This document shows positions 45,169-52,465 of a stretch of 52,465 nucleotides of DNA, piece by piece. The translations under genes were made by a program, and so were the position numbers. Within the stretch, counting starts at the first letter, position 1. Every line of letters starts with the position of its first letter. The stretch is taken from the NCBI RefSeq assembly GCF_014305155.1, contig NZ_JACRUK010000024.1, forward strand, positions 1 to 52,465, given 5' to 3'. This DNA is from Flavobacterium muglaense (GTDB taxonomy: Bacteria; Bacteroidota; Bacteroidia; Flavobacteriales; Flavobacteriaceae). The notes beneath the pieces are model-generated. The model had not been told where the DNA came from. It saw only the letters and a list, made by a program, of their open reading frames with translations, and did not search any database.

Positions 45169-46467
45169 TTATTTGGAATTAATTAGCTGTTCTATTTCGT
45201 CAATTTCAATTGGCATTGCTGCTGATAAATTGATGTTCCCATTTTCTGTCAAAAGGTAATCATTCTCTAATCGGCAACCTATTCCTTCTTCCCGAATATA
45301 AATTCCGGGTTCACAAGTAAGTACCATTCCTTTTTCAAAAGGTCTTGAGTATAAACCAACATCATGAACATCTAGCCCTAAATAGTGTGCCGTTCCATGC
45401 ATGAAATATTTTTTGTACGCCGAATTATCAGGGTCTTGATTGGCAATTTCTTCCAGCGTAATCAATCCTAACTTAATCAATTCTTCCTCAACTAATTTAG
45501 CCATTTTTAGTTCGTACTCTTTCGATAAAACGCCTGGTTTTAATAATTTAGAACCTTCTTTTAAACAGTGTAAAACGGACTCATAGACTTCTCTTTGGCG
45601 AGGACTGAATTTTCCGTTAACCGGGACACAACGTGTGGTATCCGAATTGTAATTAGCATAACAAACACCAAAATCTACCAAAATCATTTCCCCGACTTTA
45701 CAAACAGCATCATTTGTATTATAATGCAGTGCGCAGGCGTTTTTGCCAGAAGCTATAATAGGTTTGAACGCATGACGTGTTCCTCCATTTTTAATATATT
45801 CATAAGCCAACTCCGCCTCTAATTCGTATTCTTTTTTATTAGGTTTTACCGCATTTAATAATCCCTTAAAACCTTTGACACTAATTGCAATTGCTTGCTG
45901 AATCAAAGCCACTTCTTCCTCTGATTTTATGGGGCGTAAATCCCGAGTGATTTTTGCAACGCGCTCGTACTGGTGCAAGGGGTATTTTTCTTTACACCAT
46001 TGAATCATCCGATCTTGTCGTGTACTCATTTCCGAAGTTACTCTTTTGATGTGTTCATTATGTCCTAAATAAATCGCATCTGATTCAAAGGCAAAAAGCT
46101 GAATTGTCTTTTCGAATTCGTGTGTCCATTTTACATTTCTAATTCCAGAAATAGCTGTAACTTGCTCCTTGGTCAAAAAATCACCTTCCCAAATTAAAGT
46201 TTGTTCGTTAACTTCTTTTACAAATAAAATAGCTCGATTTTCTTCTTTAAAAGCATCTGGATAAAGCACCAAAATAGTTTCGTCCTGTTCAATTCCTGTT
46301 AAATAAAACAAATCATTATTTTGTGCAAAACCCATAACATCATCCGCGTTATTAGGCATTACATCATTTGAAGTTAAAATCGCCAAACTGTTACTGCTCA
46401 TTTTTGCAATGAAACGTTTTCGGTTATTTGCGAATAAAGAAACTGGAATTGGCTCGTATCTCATCAT
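45169..46467 (-). CDS. Aminopeptidase P family (M24B) Xaa-Pro aminopeptidase
   Basis: This 432-residue enzyme has the aminopeptidase P N-terminal domain (RYEPIPVSLFANNRKRFIAKM, then DLFYLTGIEQDETILVL) and the creatinase-like catalytic fold. Metal ligands are in LVDFGVC, YNSDTTR, HGTAHYLGLDVHD, TCEPGIYI and CRLENDYLL. It removes the N-terminal residue from peptides with proline second. There is no signal peptide. It begins one base after the D-amino acid dehydrogenase gene and ends six bases before DPP-IV. Two adjacent ATG codons (46467 and 46464) are possible starts. It is only distantly similar to the other M24 enzyme of the locus. Confidence 0.92.
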   Translation of the reverse strand: MMRYEPIPVSLFANNRKRFIAKMSSNSLAILTSNDVMPNNADDVMGFAQNNDLFYLTGIEQDETILVLYPDAFKEENRAILFVKEVNEQTLIWEGDFLTKEQVTAISGIRNVKWTHEFEKTIQLFAFESDAIYLGHNEHIKRVTSEMSTRQDRMIQWCKEKYPLHQYERVAKITRDLRPIKSEEEVALIQQAIAISVKGFKGLLNAVKPNKKEYELEAELAYEYIKNGGTRHAFKPIIASGKNACALHYNTNDAVCKVGEMILVDFGVCYANYNSDTTRCVPVNGKFSPRQREVYESVLHCLKEGSKLLKPGVLSKEYELKMAKLVEEELIKLGLITLEEIANQDPDNSAYKKYFMHGTAHYLGLDVHDVGLYSRPFEKGMVLTCEPGIYIREEGIGCRLENDYLLTENGNINLSAAMPIEIDEIEQLINSK

Positions 46468-46468
46468 T

Positions 46469-47704
46469 TTATAATTGGAACATTTTAGTATCTACAGAAA
46501 TCTTTTTACCTGAAATAATTTCGGTAATAATTTTCCCTGTTGCGGGTGCAAGACTTAGACCCATCATAGCGTGACCTGTTGCGAAGGTCAAATTTACTAC
46601 TTTTTTATCTCTAGTGATTATTGGCATTCCAGAAGGCGTACAAGGTCTAAATCCAAACCACGTTTCTTCTACTTTAGGCATTCCAACTTCCATTTCGGGA
46701 TAAAATTCGTTAATGCTATTTACGATTCCCTGCAATCTGTTTTGGTTTATTTTTGTATCTCCAGTATGGGTTATTTCCATAGTTCCTCCAAAACGAATAT
46801 CATTATTCATCGGTGTTACCGCTACTTTTCCTTCGCATAAAATAGTCGGGATCGAAGGTTTATGGTCTTTATCTTTTAAAGTAAAACTATAACCTTTACC
46901 GGGCAAAATTGAAATTGAAATATTTAATTTTTTAGCCAAAGTCGGGCTCCATGCTCCTGCAGCCAAAACTACCTCATCTGTTGCAAACGAACCTTTATCA
47001 GTAACGATTTTTACAATACTATTTTTATCAAAAATGAAATCTTGAACAGTAGTATTCAAATGAATTTCAACTTTTAACCGTTGTAATTCTTTTTTGAGGA
47101 ATTTCATGAATTTTTGAGGATACAAATGGGCATCACTTTTATAATGTATTCCGCCCAAGACATCCGTTTTTGTACCTTTTTCTAATCCAGCAACTTCGGC
47201 TCTGGTTAGATAATCAACTTCTAAACCTAAACGTTCTGCTTCTTTGGCTTCATGAAACATTTCATCAGCAACTTTATCCGTTTTATACAACATCAGTAGC
47301 CCTTTTTCTTCATAAAAAAAAGAATCGTTTTCTTTGGCAAAATCTTGATACAGTTCTTTACTCAATAGCGATAAATCACGCAAAGCAGGCATTGCTTTTT
47401 CAACATGGTTTGCATTTGCATGTTTATAAAATTGAAGTCCCCATTTAATCAAGTCAGAATTCAGTCTCGGTTTTACATAAAACGGACTTTGGCTATCAAA
47501 CATCCACTTCATCCCTTGGGCAATCATTCCAGGTTGCGCTAACGGAATGATGTGAGAAGGAACAATCATTCCTGCATTACCATAAGAACAGCCATCATCC
47601 ATAGCCGATTGATCAAAAACGGTTACTTCATATCCCTCTTTAGCAAGATAATAGGCCGAACACAATCCTATAATACCTCCACCAACAATACTTACTCTTT
47701 TCAT
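46469..47704 (-). CDS. FAD-dependent D-hydroxyproline dehydrogenase (DadA-like)
   Basis: This 411-residue DAO-type flavoenzyme has the FAD-binding GGGIIGLCSAYYLAKEG at residues 7-23, SYGNAGMIVPSHIIPLAQPGM, GYSFTLKD in the substrate domain and the C-terminal FATGHAMMGLSLAPATGK. In general it oxidises D-amino acids. Its neighbours define the likely substrate as cis-4-hydroxy-D-proline, giving delta1-pyrroline-4-hydroxy-2-carboxylate. It lies downstream of the 4-hydroxyproline epimerase gene, whose product it would use. A hairpin occupies the 76-base gap between them. Electrons probably go to the respiratory chain. Confidence 0.88.
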   Translation of the reverse strand: MKRVSIVGGGIIGLCSAYYLAKEGYEVTVFDQSAMDDGCSYGNAGMIVPSHIIPLAQPGMIAQGMKWMFDSQSPFYVKPRLNSDLIKWGLQFYKHANANHVEKAMPALRDLSLLSKELYQDFAKENDSFFYEEKGLLMLYKTDKVADEMFHEAKEAERLGLEVDYLTRAEVAGLEKGTKTDVLGGIHYKSDAHLYPQKFMKFLKKELQRLKVEIHLNTTVQDFIFDKNSIVKIVTDKGSFATDEVVLAAGAWSPTLAKKLNISISILPGKGYSFTLKDKDHKPSIPTILCEGKVAVTPMNNDIRFGGTMEITHTGDTKINQNRLQGIVNSINEFYPEMEVGMPKVEETWFGFRPCTPSGMPIITRDKKVVNLTFATGHAMMGLSLAPATGKIITEIISGKKISVDTKMFQL

Positions 47705-47719
47705 TGAAATTGAATTAGA

Positions 47720-47760
47720 AAATTCATTGACAAGTCGGACTAAGACTCATCAATGAATTT
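47720..47760 (-). other. Intra-operon hairpin
   Basis: AAATTCATTGA (47720-47730) pairs perfectly with TCAATGAATTT (47750-47760). After a two-by-two mismatch, AGTC (47733-47736) pairs with GACT (47744-47747). It lies between the epimerase and dehydrogenase genes. There is no strong T-run after it on the minus strand, so it is more likely an mRNA processing or stability element than a terminator. Confidence 0.5.
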
Positions 47761-47780
47761 ATATATATTTATTATGTTAT

Positions 47781-48791
47781 CTATAAAACTTGAAAACCAT
47801 GTGCATAAGGATCATCGATTTCATCAATTATGATATTGTTGTAACCGTATACTTTTGCCCAACCTTGAATACTGGGCACAATTGCAGGTATTTCTCCAAT
47901 TGTTGTTTCTTCGACTACTCGACCAATAAACTTGCTACCGATATAGCTTTCGTGAATAAAATCTTCACCCATTTTTAATTTCCCTTTGGCATGTAATTGT
48001 GCCATTCTAGCAGAAGTCCCTGTTCCGCATGGCGAACGATCAATCGCTTTGTCTCCATAAAAAACAGCATTTCGTCCTGATGATGTAGGATCTAATGGCT
48101 CACCAGTCCACAACATATGGGTTACATCTCGGATGGTGTCGTTTTCAGGATGGATAAAATAATCCGGGTATTTTTGGTTGATCAACTTTCGTACCTCTTG
48201 ACTGAATTGAATAATTTTACTTGCCGTAAAATCTTGAATCCCAGAAAAATTCTGTTGTGGATCTACAATTGCATAATAATTTCCGCCATAAGCCACATCA
48301 AAAGTAATTTCGCCCAACTCAGGACATTCGATAGTCAATCCTTCTGCAGCGAGATATGATTTCACATTAGTCAAACGTACCCAATCAACCTTTTGCCCCG
48401 TTTGTTGGTACTCAATATTCACCAATCCTGCCGGTGCTTCCATTTTTATTTTCCCTGGGATTTTTGGGGTTACCAAACCTTCTTCGATAGCAATAGTAAT
48501 GGTTCCAATAGTTCCATGACCACACATAGGTAAACAGCCTGATGTTTCTATAAATAAAATCCCAAAATCATTCTCTGGATTACTAGGCGGATACAAGATA
48601 CTACCGCTCATCATATCGTGACCACGAGGCTCAAACATTAATCCTTTACGTATCCAATCGAATTCAGCAAGAAAATGTTGTCTCTTCTCACTCATGTTGG
48701 CCCCAACAAGGTTAGGACCACCTCCAGCAACAACCCTTACTGGATTCCCACAAGTGTGTGCATCTACGCAAAAAAAAGTTTTCTTTGACAT
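47781..48791 (-). CDS. 4-hydroxyproline 2-epimerase (proline racemase superfamily)
   Basis: This 336-residue enzyme has both catalytic cysteines: Cys90 in LPMCGHGTIG and Cys255 in DRSPCGTGTSARMA. With MFEPRGHDMMSGSI and the neighbouring genes this fits 4-hydroxyproline 2-epimerase, which converts trans-4-hydroxy-L-proline to cis-4-hydroxy-D-proline. Proline racemase is the alternative, but the downstream deaminase and semialdehyde dehydrogenase make sense only with hydroxyproline. It starts 14 bases after the aldehyde dehydrogenase gene. It is clearly a different branch from the Cys/Thr enzyme at 35314-36378. Confidence 0.92.
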   Translation of the reverse strand: MSKKTFFCVDAHTCGNPVRVVAGGGPNLVGANMSEKRQHFLAEFDWIRKGLMFEPRGHDMMSGSILYPPSNPENDFGILFIETSGCLPMCGHGTIGTITIAIEEGLVTPKIPGKIKMEAPAGLVNIEYQQTGQKVDWVRLTNVKSYLAAEGLTIECPELGEITFDVAYGGNYYAIVDPQQNFSGIQDFTASKIIQFSQEVRKLINQKYPDYFIHPENDTIRDVTHMLWTGEPLDPTSSGRNAVFYGDKAIDRSPCGTGTSARMAQLHAKGKLKMGEDFIHESYIGSKFIGRVVEETTIGEIPAIVPSIQGWAKVYGYNNIIIDEIDDPYAHGFQVL

Positions 48792-48805
48792 ACTTTATAG
48801 ATGAA

Positions 48806-50380
48806 TTAGATTGTTTGTTTGTTATTTACTAATCTTGAAATCCCTAATGGGTTATCATCTTGCAATTCGGCTGGTAATAATGCATTGGGCCAATTTTGAT
48901 AACTTACTGGTCGTACCCATCGTTTTACTGCATGAATTCCAACTGCTGTAAATCGAGAATCAGATGAAGCAGGATACGGTCCACCGTGCAACATTGAAGG
49001 ACACACTTCGGCACCCGTTGGCACGCCGTTAAAAATCAATCGTCCTACTCTATTTTGTAAAGCAGCTATCACACCAGTATAATTTATGATTTCAGCTTCC
49101 TCTGCAATGATAGTTCCTGTTAATTGCCCTTCTAATTTTTCTATTATAGCAATAAGTTCCGCTTCATTCTCACATTCAACAATGAGTGAAAAAGGCCCAA
49201 ATACTTCTTGATGAAGCCTTGTGTTTTCTAAAAATGTTTTCCCATTTACAACTAACACTGTTTGTGCAGCATAATTAGGTGCTATTTCCGATTTAATTTC
49301 AGCAACAGTCCTAACTCCATCCTGCTGTTGTAATTCCTTTTTGCCGTTAGTAAAATTTTTTAAAATCGTAGGATGCAGCATACAAGACGGAGAAATTTTC
49401 TCAATCTCTTCAGATAATTGCGTTACAAAACTACTCAAAGCATCACTCTTTATTCCTAAAAGCAATCCTGGATTAGTACAAAACTGACCAGTTCCTAAAG
49501 TGATGGAACCCGCATAAGCAGTTGCCCAAGAAGCACTTTTTTGTTCTATCGCCTGAGGCAATAAAACTACAGGATTGATACTTCCCATTTCAGCAAAAAC
49601 AGGAATTGGTTCTGGGCGTTGTGAAGCCAAATCAAACAAGGCTCTCCCTCCTTTAATACTTCCTGTAAAACCAACTCCTTTTACTAAGGGATGTCTCACA
49701 AGACTACCTCCTACAACTACACCACCACCATTCAGGTTAGAAAACACCCCTTCTGGCATATTTGTTTTTTGTGCTGCTTTAATCACTGCCGATGCTACCA
49801 TCTCCCCGGTTCCAACATGCATAGAGTGACTCTTTACAATTACTGGACAACCAGCCGCTAATGCCGATGCGGTATCACCTCCTGCTGTGGAATAAGCAAA
49901 AGGAAAGTTACTAGCTCCAAAAACTACTACGGGACCAAAAGGAACTAACATTTTACGCAAATCAATTTTAGGAATGGGCTGCCTTTCTGGTAAAGCGGTG
50001 TCTATTGTTGCTTCTACCCAATTTCCTTCAGCTACCATATCGGCAAAAGAGCGTAATTGCAAAATCGTGCGCCCTCTTTCTCCTTCGGCTCTACCTTTTG
50101 GGAAACCAGACTCAGCACAATATACGGCTAACAATTCGTCACCTAGTGCCATTATTTCATCGGCTATGGCATTTAGAAAAGCTGCTTTTTCCGTACCTGT
50201 ACAGTTTTTATATACTTTATAGGCATTGTTCGCCAAAGCAACTGTTTCATCAATTTCATCCGGAGTAGCTTCTGTAAAAACCCACGGATTTTCCTCATTC
50301 AATTGTGGGTTGAACGTTTTAAAGGTTTTTGATCCGCTAGCTTTTAGTTGGCTTCCTATATAATTTTTTCCTGTAATCAT
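48806..50380 (-). CDS. 2-oxoglutarate semialdehyde dehydrogenase (aldehyde dehydrogenase family)
   Basis: I start at the ATG at 50380 (524 residues, MITGKNYIGSQLKASG). The longer in-frame start would run through the end of the upstream gene with unlikely sequence. Catalytic residues are Cys301 (GQFCTNPG) and Glu264 (FAEMGSINP), and the cofactor region is FGASNFPFAYSTAGGDTASALAAGCPVIVKSH. This matches the 2,5-dioxovalerate dehydrogenase branch of the family, which oxidises 2-oxoglutarate semialdehyde to 2-oxoglutarate. It is the last step of 4-hydroxyproline breakdown, and the deaminase for the preceding step is encoded just upstream. Confidence 0.92.
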   Translation of the reverse strand: MITGKNYIGSQLKASGSKTFKTFNPQLNEENPWVFTEATPDEIDETVALANNAYKVYKNCTGTEKAAFLNAIADEIMALGDELLAVYCAESGFPKGRAEGERGRTILQLRSFADMVAEGNWVEATIDTALPERQPIPKIDLRKMLVPFGPVVVFGASNFPFAYSTAGGDTASALAAGCPVIVKSHSMHVGTGEMVASAVIKAAQKTNMPEGVFSNLNGGGVVVGGSLVRHPLVKGVGFTGSIKGGRALFDLASQRPEPIPVFAEMGSINPVVLLPQAIEQKSASWATAYAGSITLGTGQFCTNPGLLLGIKSDALSSFVTQLSEEIEKISPSCMLHPTILKNFTNGKKELQQQDGVRTVAEIKSEIAPNYAAQTVLVVNGKTFLENTRLHQEVFGPFSLIVECENEAELIAIIEKLEGQLTGTIIAEEAEIINYTGVIAALQNRVGRLIFNGVPTGAEVCPSMLHGGPYPASSDSRFTAVGIHAVKRWVRPVSYQNWPNALLPAELQDDNPLGISRLVNNKQTI

Positions 50381-50453
50381 GTTTATTGTTTTTAAAGATG
50401 AACACTTTACAACTCTAAATAAAAACTGTAAAGGCAATCTTGTGAGTATACAA

Positions 50454-51368
50454 TTATAAATTTTTATAGTCTGGCAATGTTGGTCTTGTTCGTAAACCTT
50501 CCGTAATGATTGACAAAACTCTTTCTCTTTCAGCACCTCGAAGTGGTAATCTTGGCGCACGTACATGCTCTGTTCCAATTCCGGTTGCAACTTCTGCTAA
50601 TTTGATATTTTGAACCAAGAAGGCGTTTATATCCAATTCTAACAATGGTAAAAACCATCTGTATATTTTTAGTGCTTCCTCGATTCTTCCAGCTTTCGCT
50701 AATTTGTAAATGGCTACGGTTTCAGCTGGAAAAGCATCTACTAAACCAGAAACCCATCCGTCTGACCCCATTAATATACTCTCTAAAGCTAAAGTATCTA
50801 CACCAGACAAAATCTTCAAACGATCCCCAAAACGATTAATCATTCGAGTCACATTCGATATATCTCTTGTAGATTCTTTTACCGCTTGAATGGTATCGTA
50901 TTTCAATAATTCTTCAAACATATCCAGTGTAACCTCAATTTTATAATCAACGGGATTGTTGTAAATCATAATAGGAAGCGAAGTATTTTTCGCTACTTCT
51001 GAAAAGTAAACAACAGTTTCATAATCAGATGCATTGTATCGCATTGGAGGCAACATCATCAAACCTTTTGCTCCATCTTGTTCCGCTTTATTAGCAGCTA
51101 AAATTGCTCCGCGAGTAGTCTGTTCAGCTATATTCATAATAATGGGTACTTGTCCGTTCACCATACTCACCGTACCTTTAACCAGCTCTCTTTTTTCTTC
51201 TTCTAATAATGTACTAGCCTCACCTAATGTCCCTCCTAAAATAATACCTTCAACACCAGCTTCTAATTGTGCTTTTATATTAACCTCAAACATATTGAAG
51301 TCTAACTTATCATCCGCAGTAAATTTTGTAGTAACTGCTGGCATTACACCTTTCCATTGAATACTCAT
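50454..51368 (-). CDS. Delta1-pyrroline-4-hydroxy-2-carboxylate deaminase (DapA family)
   Basis: This 304-residue class I aldolase-type enzyme of the dihydrodipicolinate synthase superfamily has the Schiff-base lysine Lys164 (AVKESTRD), the catalytic tyrosine Tyr136 (IMIYNNPVDYK) and the GGTLGEASTL loop at 45-54. The 4-hydroxyproline setting (epimerase, D-dehydrogenase, semialdehyde dehydrogenase in one operon) makes it the deaminase that turns delta1-pyrroline-4-hydroxy-2-carboxylate into 2-oxoglutarate semialdehyde and ammonia. It is the first gene of the six-gene operon. A TAATTTTG -7 box and two copies of the shared element lie upstream. Confidence 0.9.
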   Translation of the reverse strand: MSIQWKGVMPAVTTKFTADDKLDFNMFEVNIKAQLEAGVEGIILGGTLGEASTLLEEEKRELVKGTVSMVNGQVPIIMNIAEQTTRGAILAANKAEQDGAKGLMMLPPMRYNASDYETVVYFSEVAKNTSLPIMIYNNPVDYKIEVTLDMFEELLKYDTIQAVKESTRDISNVTRMINRFGDRLKILSGVDTLALESILMGSDGWVSGLVDAFPAETVAIYKLAKAGRIEEALKIYRWFLPLLELDINAFLVQNIKLAEVATGIGTEHVRAPRLPLRGAERERVLSIITEGLRTRPTLPDYKNL

Positions 51369-51391
51369 AATATAATATTTTAATTACGGAT

Positions 51392-51458
51392 CAAAATTAT
51401 TTATATAAATGAAATTATCTAGCTAATAAATTACCCAAAATTAATACTATATTACCCT
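51392..51458 (-). promoter_or_regulatory. Control region of the catabolic operon: two 15-bp elements plus -7 box
   Basis: On the minus strand a full element AGGGTAATATAGTAT (51458-51444) and a second copy matching at 11 of 15 (51437-51423) lie exactly 21 bases apart, two helical turns. The proximal copy is followed by 23 bases and TAATTTTG (51399-51392), a perfect TAnnTTTG. There is no TTG at -33. Direct repeats at this spacing next to the promoter are typical of AraC-type activators, and the divergent gene encodes one. Confidence 0.7.
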
Positions 51459-51518
51459 ATATACTGTACATATTGAAAAAACAGATTAATATAATACCGC
51501 TTTTGAAGGTAATTTGAA

Positions 51519-51526
51519 TACATTTG
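51519..51526 (+). promoter_or_regulatory. -7 element of the AraC regulator gene
   Basis: TACATTTG fits TAnnTTTG and lies 22 bases before the ATG at 51549. The nearest TTG (51503-51505) is only 13 bases away, so the -33 part is unclear. Confidence 0.45.
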
Positions 51527-51548
51527 TAATGTAATTAATCAAAGTAAC

Positions 51549-52394
51549 ATGAAAATTTTTCCTTTTAAAATTCCTAAATCTGGAGAAGAACCTCTTATAT
51601 ATCAAGAAGATATAGAAATCATGTTTTACGACAAACTACATCAACATGAGGATATCCAAATCAGTTTTATAGAAAAAGGAGAAGGTGCTATCTTTGCTGG
51701 GGATACTATTTCAAATTATAAAAAAGGAGACATTTTGCTAATTGGTAGTAATTTACCCCATGTTTTTAGAAGTGATGTACGTGAGAATGAAACTTCAATA
51801 ATGCAGACGATATTCTTTACAATGAATTCATTTGGACAAGATTTTTTTACTTTGAGCACTTTTAAAAGTATTCAGCCATTTATTAATAGTAGCAAAAATG
51901 GTTACATATTACGTAATGCTCCAAAAAAAATTACTAAATCATTTAAAAAATTAAAAAAAGTTGATAACTATGAGCGTTTTATTTTGTTTTTAACCATTAT
52001 AAAATGGCTTTCTAACAACGAGAAAGAGCCGCTCTCTCATTATTTATATGAAAAAAAAATTACTGATAACGAAAGCAATAGAATGCAAAATGTGTTTGAA
52101 CATGTAATGGCTAACTTTCATAAAAACATCACATTGGACGAAATTTCATCAATTGCAAGTATGACTAAAAATGCTTTTTGCCGCTATTTTAAAGTTCGAA
52201 CAAATAAGTCGTTTTTTCAGTTTCTCATAGAGGTACGTATTGAACGAGCTTCTAAATTATTAGCTGATGATAATGAGCTTTCTGTTTTAGAAATTGCCGA
52301 ATTATGCGGCTTTAATAATATCTCTAATTTCAATCGGAAATTTAAGGAATTAAAACATACTTCCCCATTACAATACAAAAAATTAAACCTCTAA
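51549..52394 (+). CDS. AraC family transcriptional regulator
   Basis: This 281-residue regulator has an N-terminal cupin-type sensing domain (HQHEDIQISFIEKGEGAIFAGD, then YKKGDILLIGSNLPHVFRSD, residues of about 33-75). Its C-terminal pair of helix-turn-helix motifs spans about residues 185-280: ITLDEISSIASMTKNAFCRYFKVRTNKSF, then LSVLEIAELCGFNNISNFNRKFKELKHTSPLQYKK. It is divergent from the DapA-like gene, and the 180 bases between them hold two copies of the proposed binding element. I infer that it activates the hydroxyproline and peptide genes, with hydroxyproline or a derivative as a plausible inducer. Confidence 0.93.
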   Translation: MKIFPFKIPKSGEEPLIYQEDIEIMFYDKLHQHEDIQISFIEKGEGAIFAGDTISNYKKGDILLIGSNLPHVFRSDVRENETSIMQTIFFTMNSFGQDFFTLSTFKSIQPFINSSKNGYILRNAPKKITKSFKKLKKVDNYERFILFLTIIKWLSNNEKEPLSHYLYEKKITDNESNRMQNVFEHVMANFHKNITLDEISSIASMTKNAFCRYFKVRTNKSFFQFLIEVRIERASKLLADDNELSVLEIAELCGFNNISNFNRKFKELKHTSPLQYKKLNL

Positions 52395-52397
52395 TTA

Positions 52398-52465
52398 GGG
52401 CTTGCTGAAAAAGTATTCTCAATTTTCATATAACTGGATTTAATTTCACCAAATAATCACTTTCA
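52398..52465 (-). mobile_element. Possible edge of an insertion sequence (partial)
   Basis: GGGCTTGCTGAAAAA starts three bases after the AraC stop codon and looks like a transposon terminal repeat. On the minus strand an open frame enters from the window edge and ends at a TGA at 52428-52426 with SDYLVKLNPVI as its last residues. This is as expected for a transposase gene ending just inside its repeat. Only 68 bases are visible, so this is a guess. Confidence 0.3.

Noticed and set aside
50381..50590. N-terminal extension of the aldehyde dehydrogenase by 70 residues
   Set aside because: It overlaps the end of the DapA-like gene, has no family similarity, and the ATG at 50380 gives the normal family start.

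Overview
The window is AT-rich DNA from a member of the Bacteroidota, most likely a Flavobacterium or close relative. The evidence is a SusC/SusD pair, a type IX secretion sorting domain, a fused ResB-CcsA cytochrome c biogenesis protein, a BlaI/M56 pair, and many promoters of the Bacteroidota type (TTG, about 20 bases, TAnnTTTG). Almost no gene has a purine-rich Shine-Dalgarno site. There is one tRNA (Arg, ACG). I see no rRNA, CRISPR array, prophage or plasmid replication gene.

Layout. 1-1.3 kb: a tRNA-dihydrouridine synthase. 1.4-7.5 kb: three minus-strand exported proteins: a beta-helix/propeller protein, a tail-fibre-like repeat protein with a YadA-like head, and a small T9SS-sorted protein. 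7.7-10.9 kb: ccsBA fusion. 11.1-17.7 kb: plus-strand housekeeping run (DUF2520 protein, KdsC-type phosphatase, UbiA prenyltransferase, Maf, small MscS channel, AI-2E family permease, Omp85-like barrel). 17.9-19.5 kb: small exported proteins, including a tandem paralogue pair. 19.6-24 kb: PIG-L deacetylase, a 35-residue membrane microprotein and a sodium:solute symporter. 24-27.7 kb: minus-strand DUF2911, HAD phosphatase, TcdA, TatD and DUF1684 genes. 27.8-32.9 kb: MFS transporter, BlaI/M56 pair under a phased operator, a 46-residue protein, tRNA-Arg and a YdjM-like membrane protein.

32.9-52.4 kb is the most coherent part: a locus for taking up and degrading hydroxyproline-containing, collagen-like peptides. 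It holds SusC/SusD import proteins, four peptidases with proline-type specificity (S37, S9/DPP-IV and two M24B) and every enzyme of trans-4-hydroxy-L-proline catabolism: epimerase, D-hydroxyproline dehydrogenase, DapA-type deaminase and 2-oxoglutarate semialdehyde dehydrogenase. It also holds the two-step trans-3-hydroxy-L-proline route to proline (Cys/Thr dehydratase and an ornithine-cyclodeaminase-like reductase). An AraC regulator lies at the edge.

Three minus-strand transcription units of this locus (S37 peptidase, SusCD, and the six-gene catabolic/peptidase operon) carry a common 15-bp element. It sits 23 bases upstream of a -7-like box in all three, and I propose it as the binding site of the AraC regulator. 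The window ends in what may be the edge of an insertion sequence.
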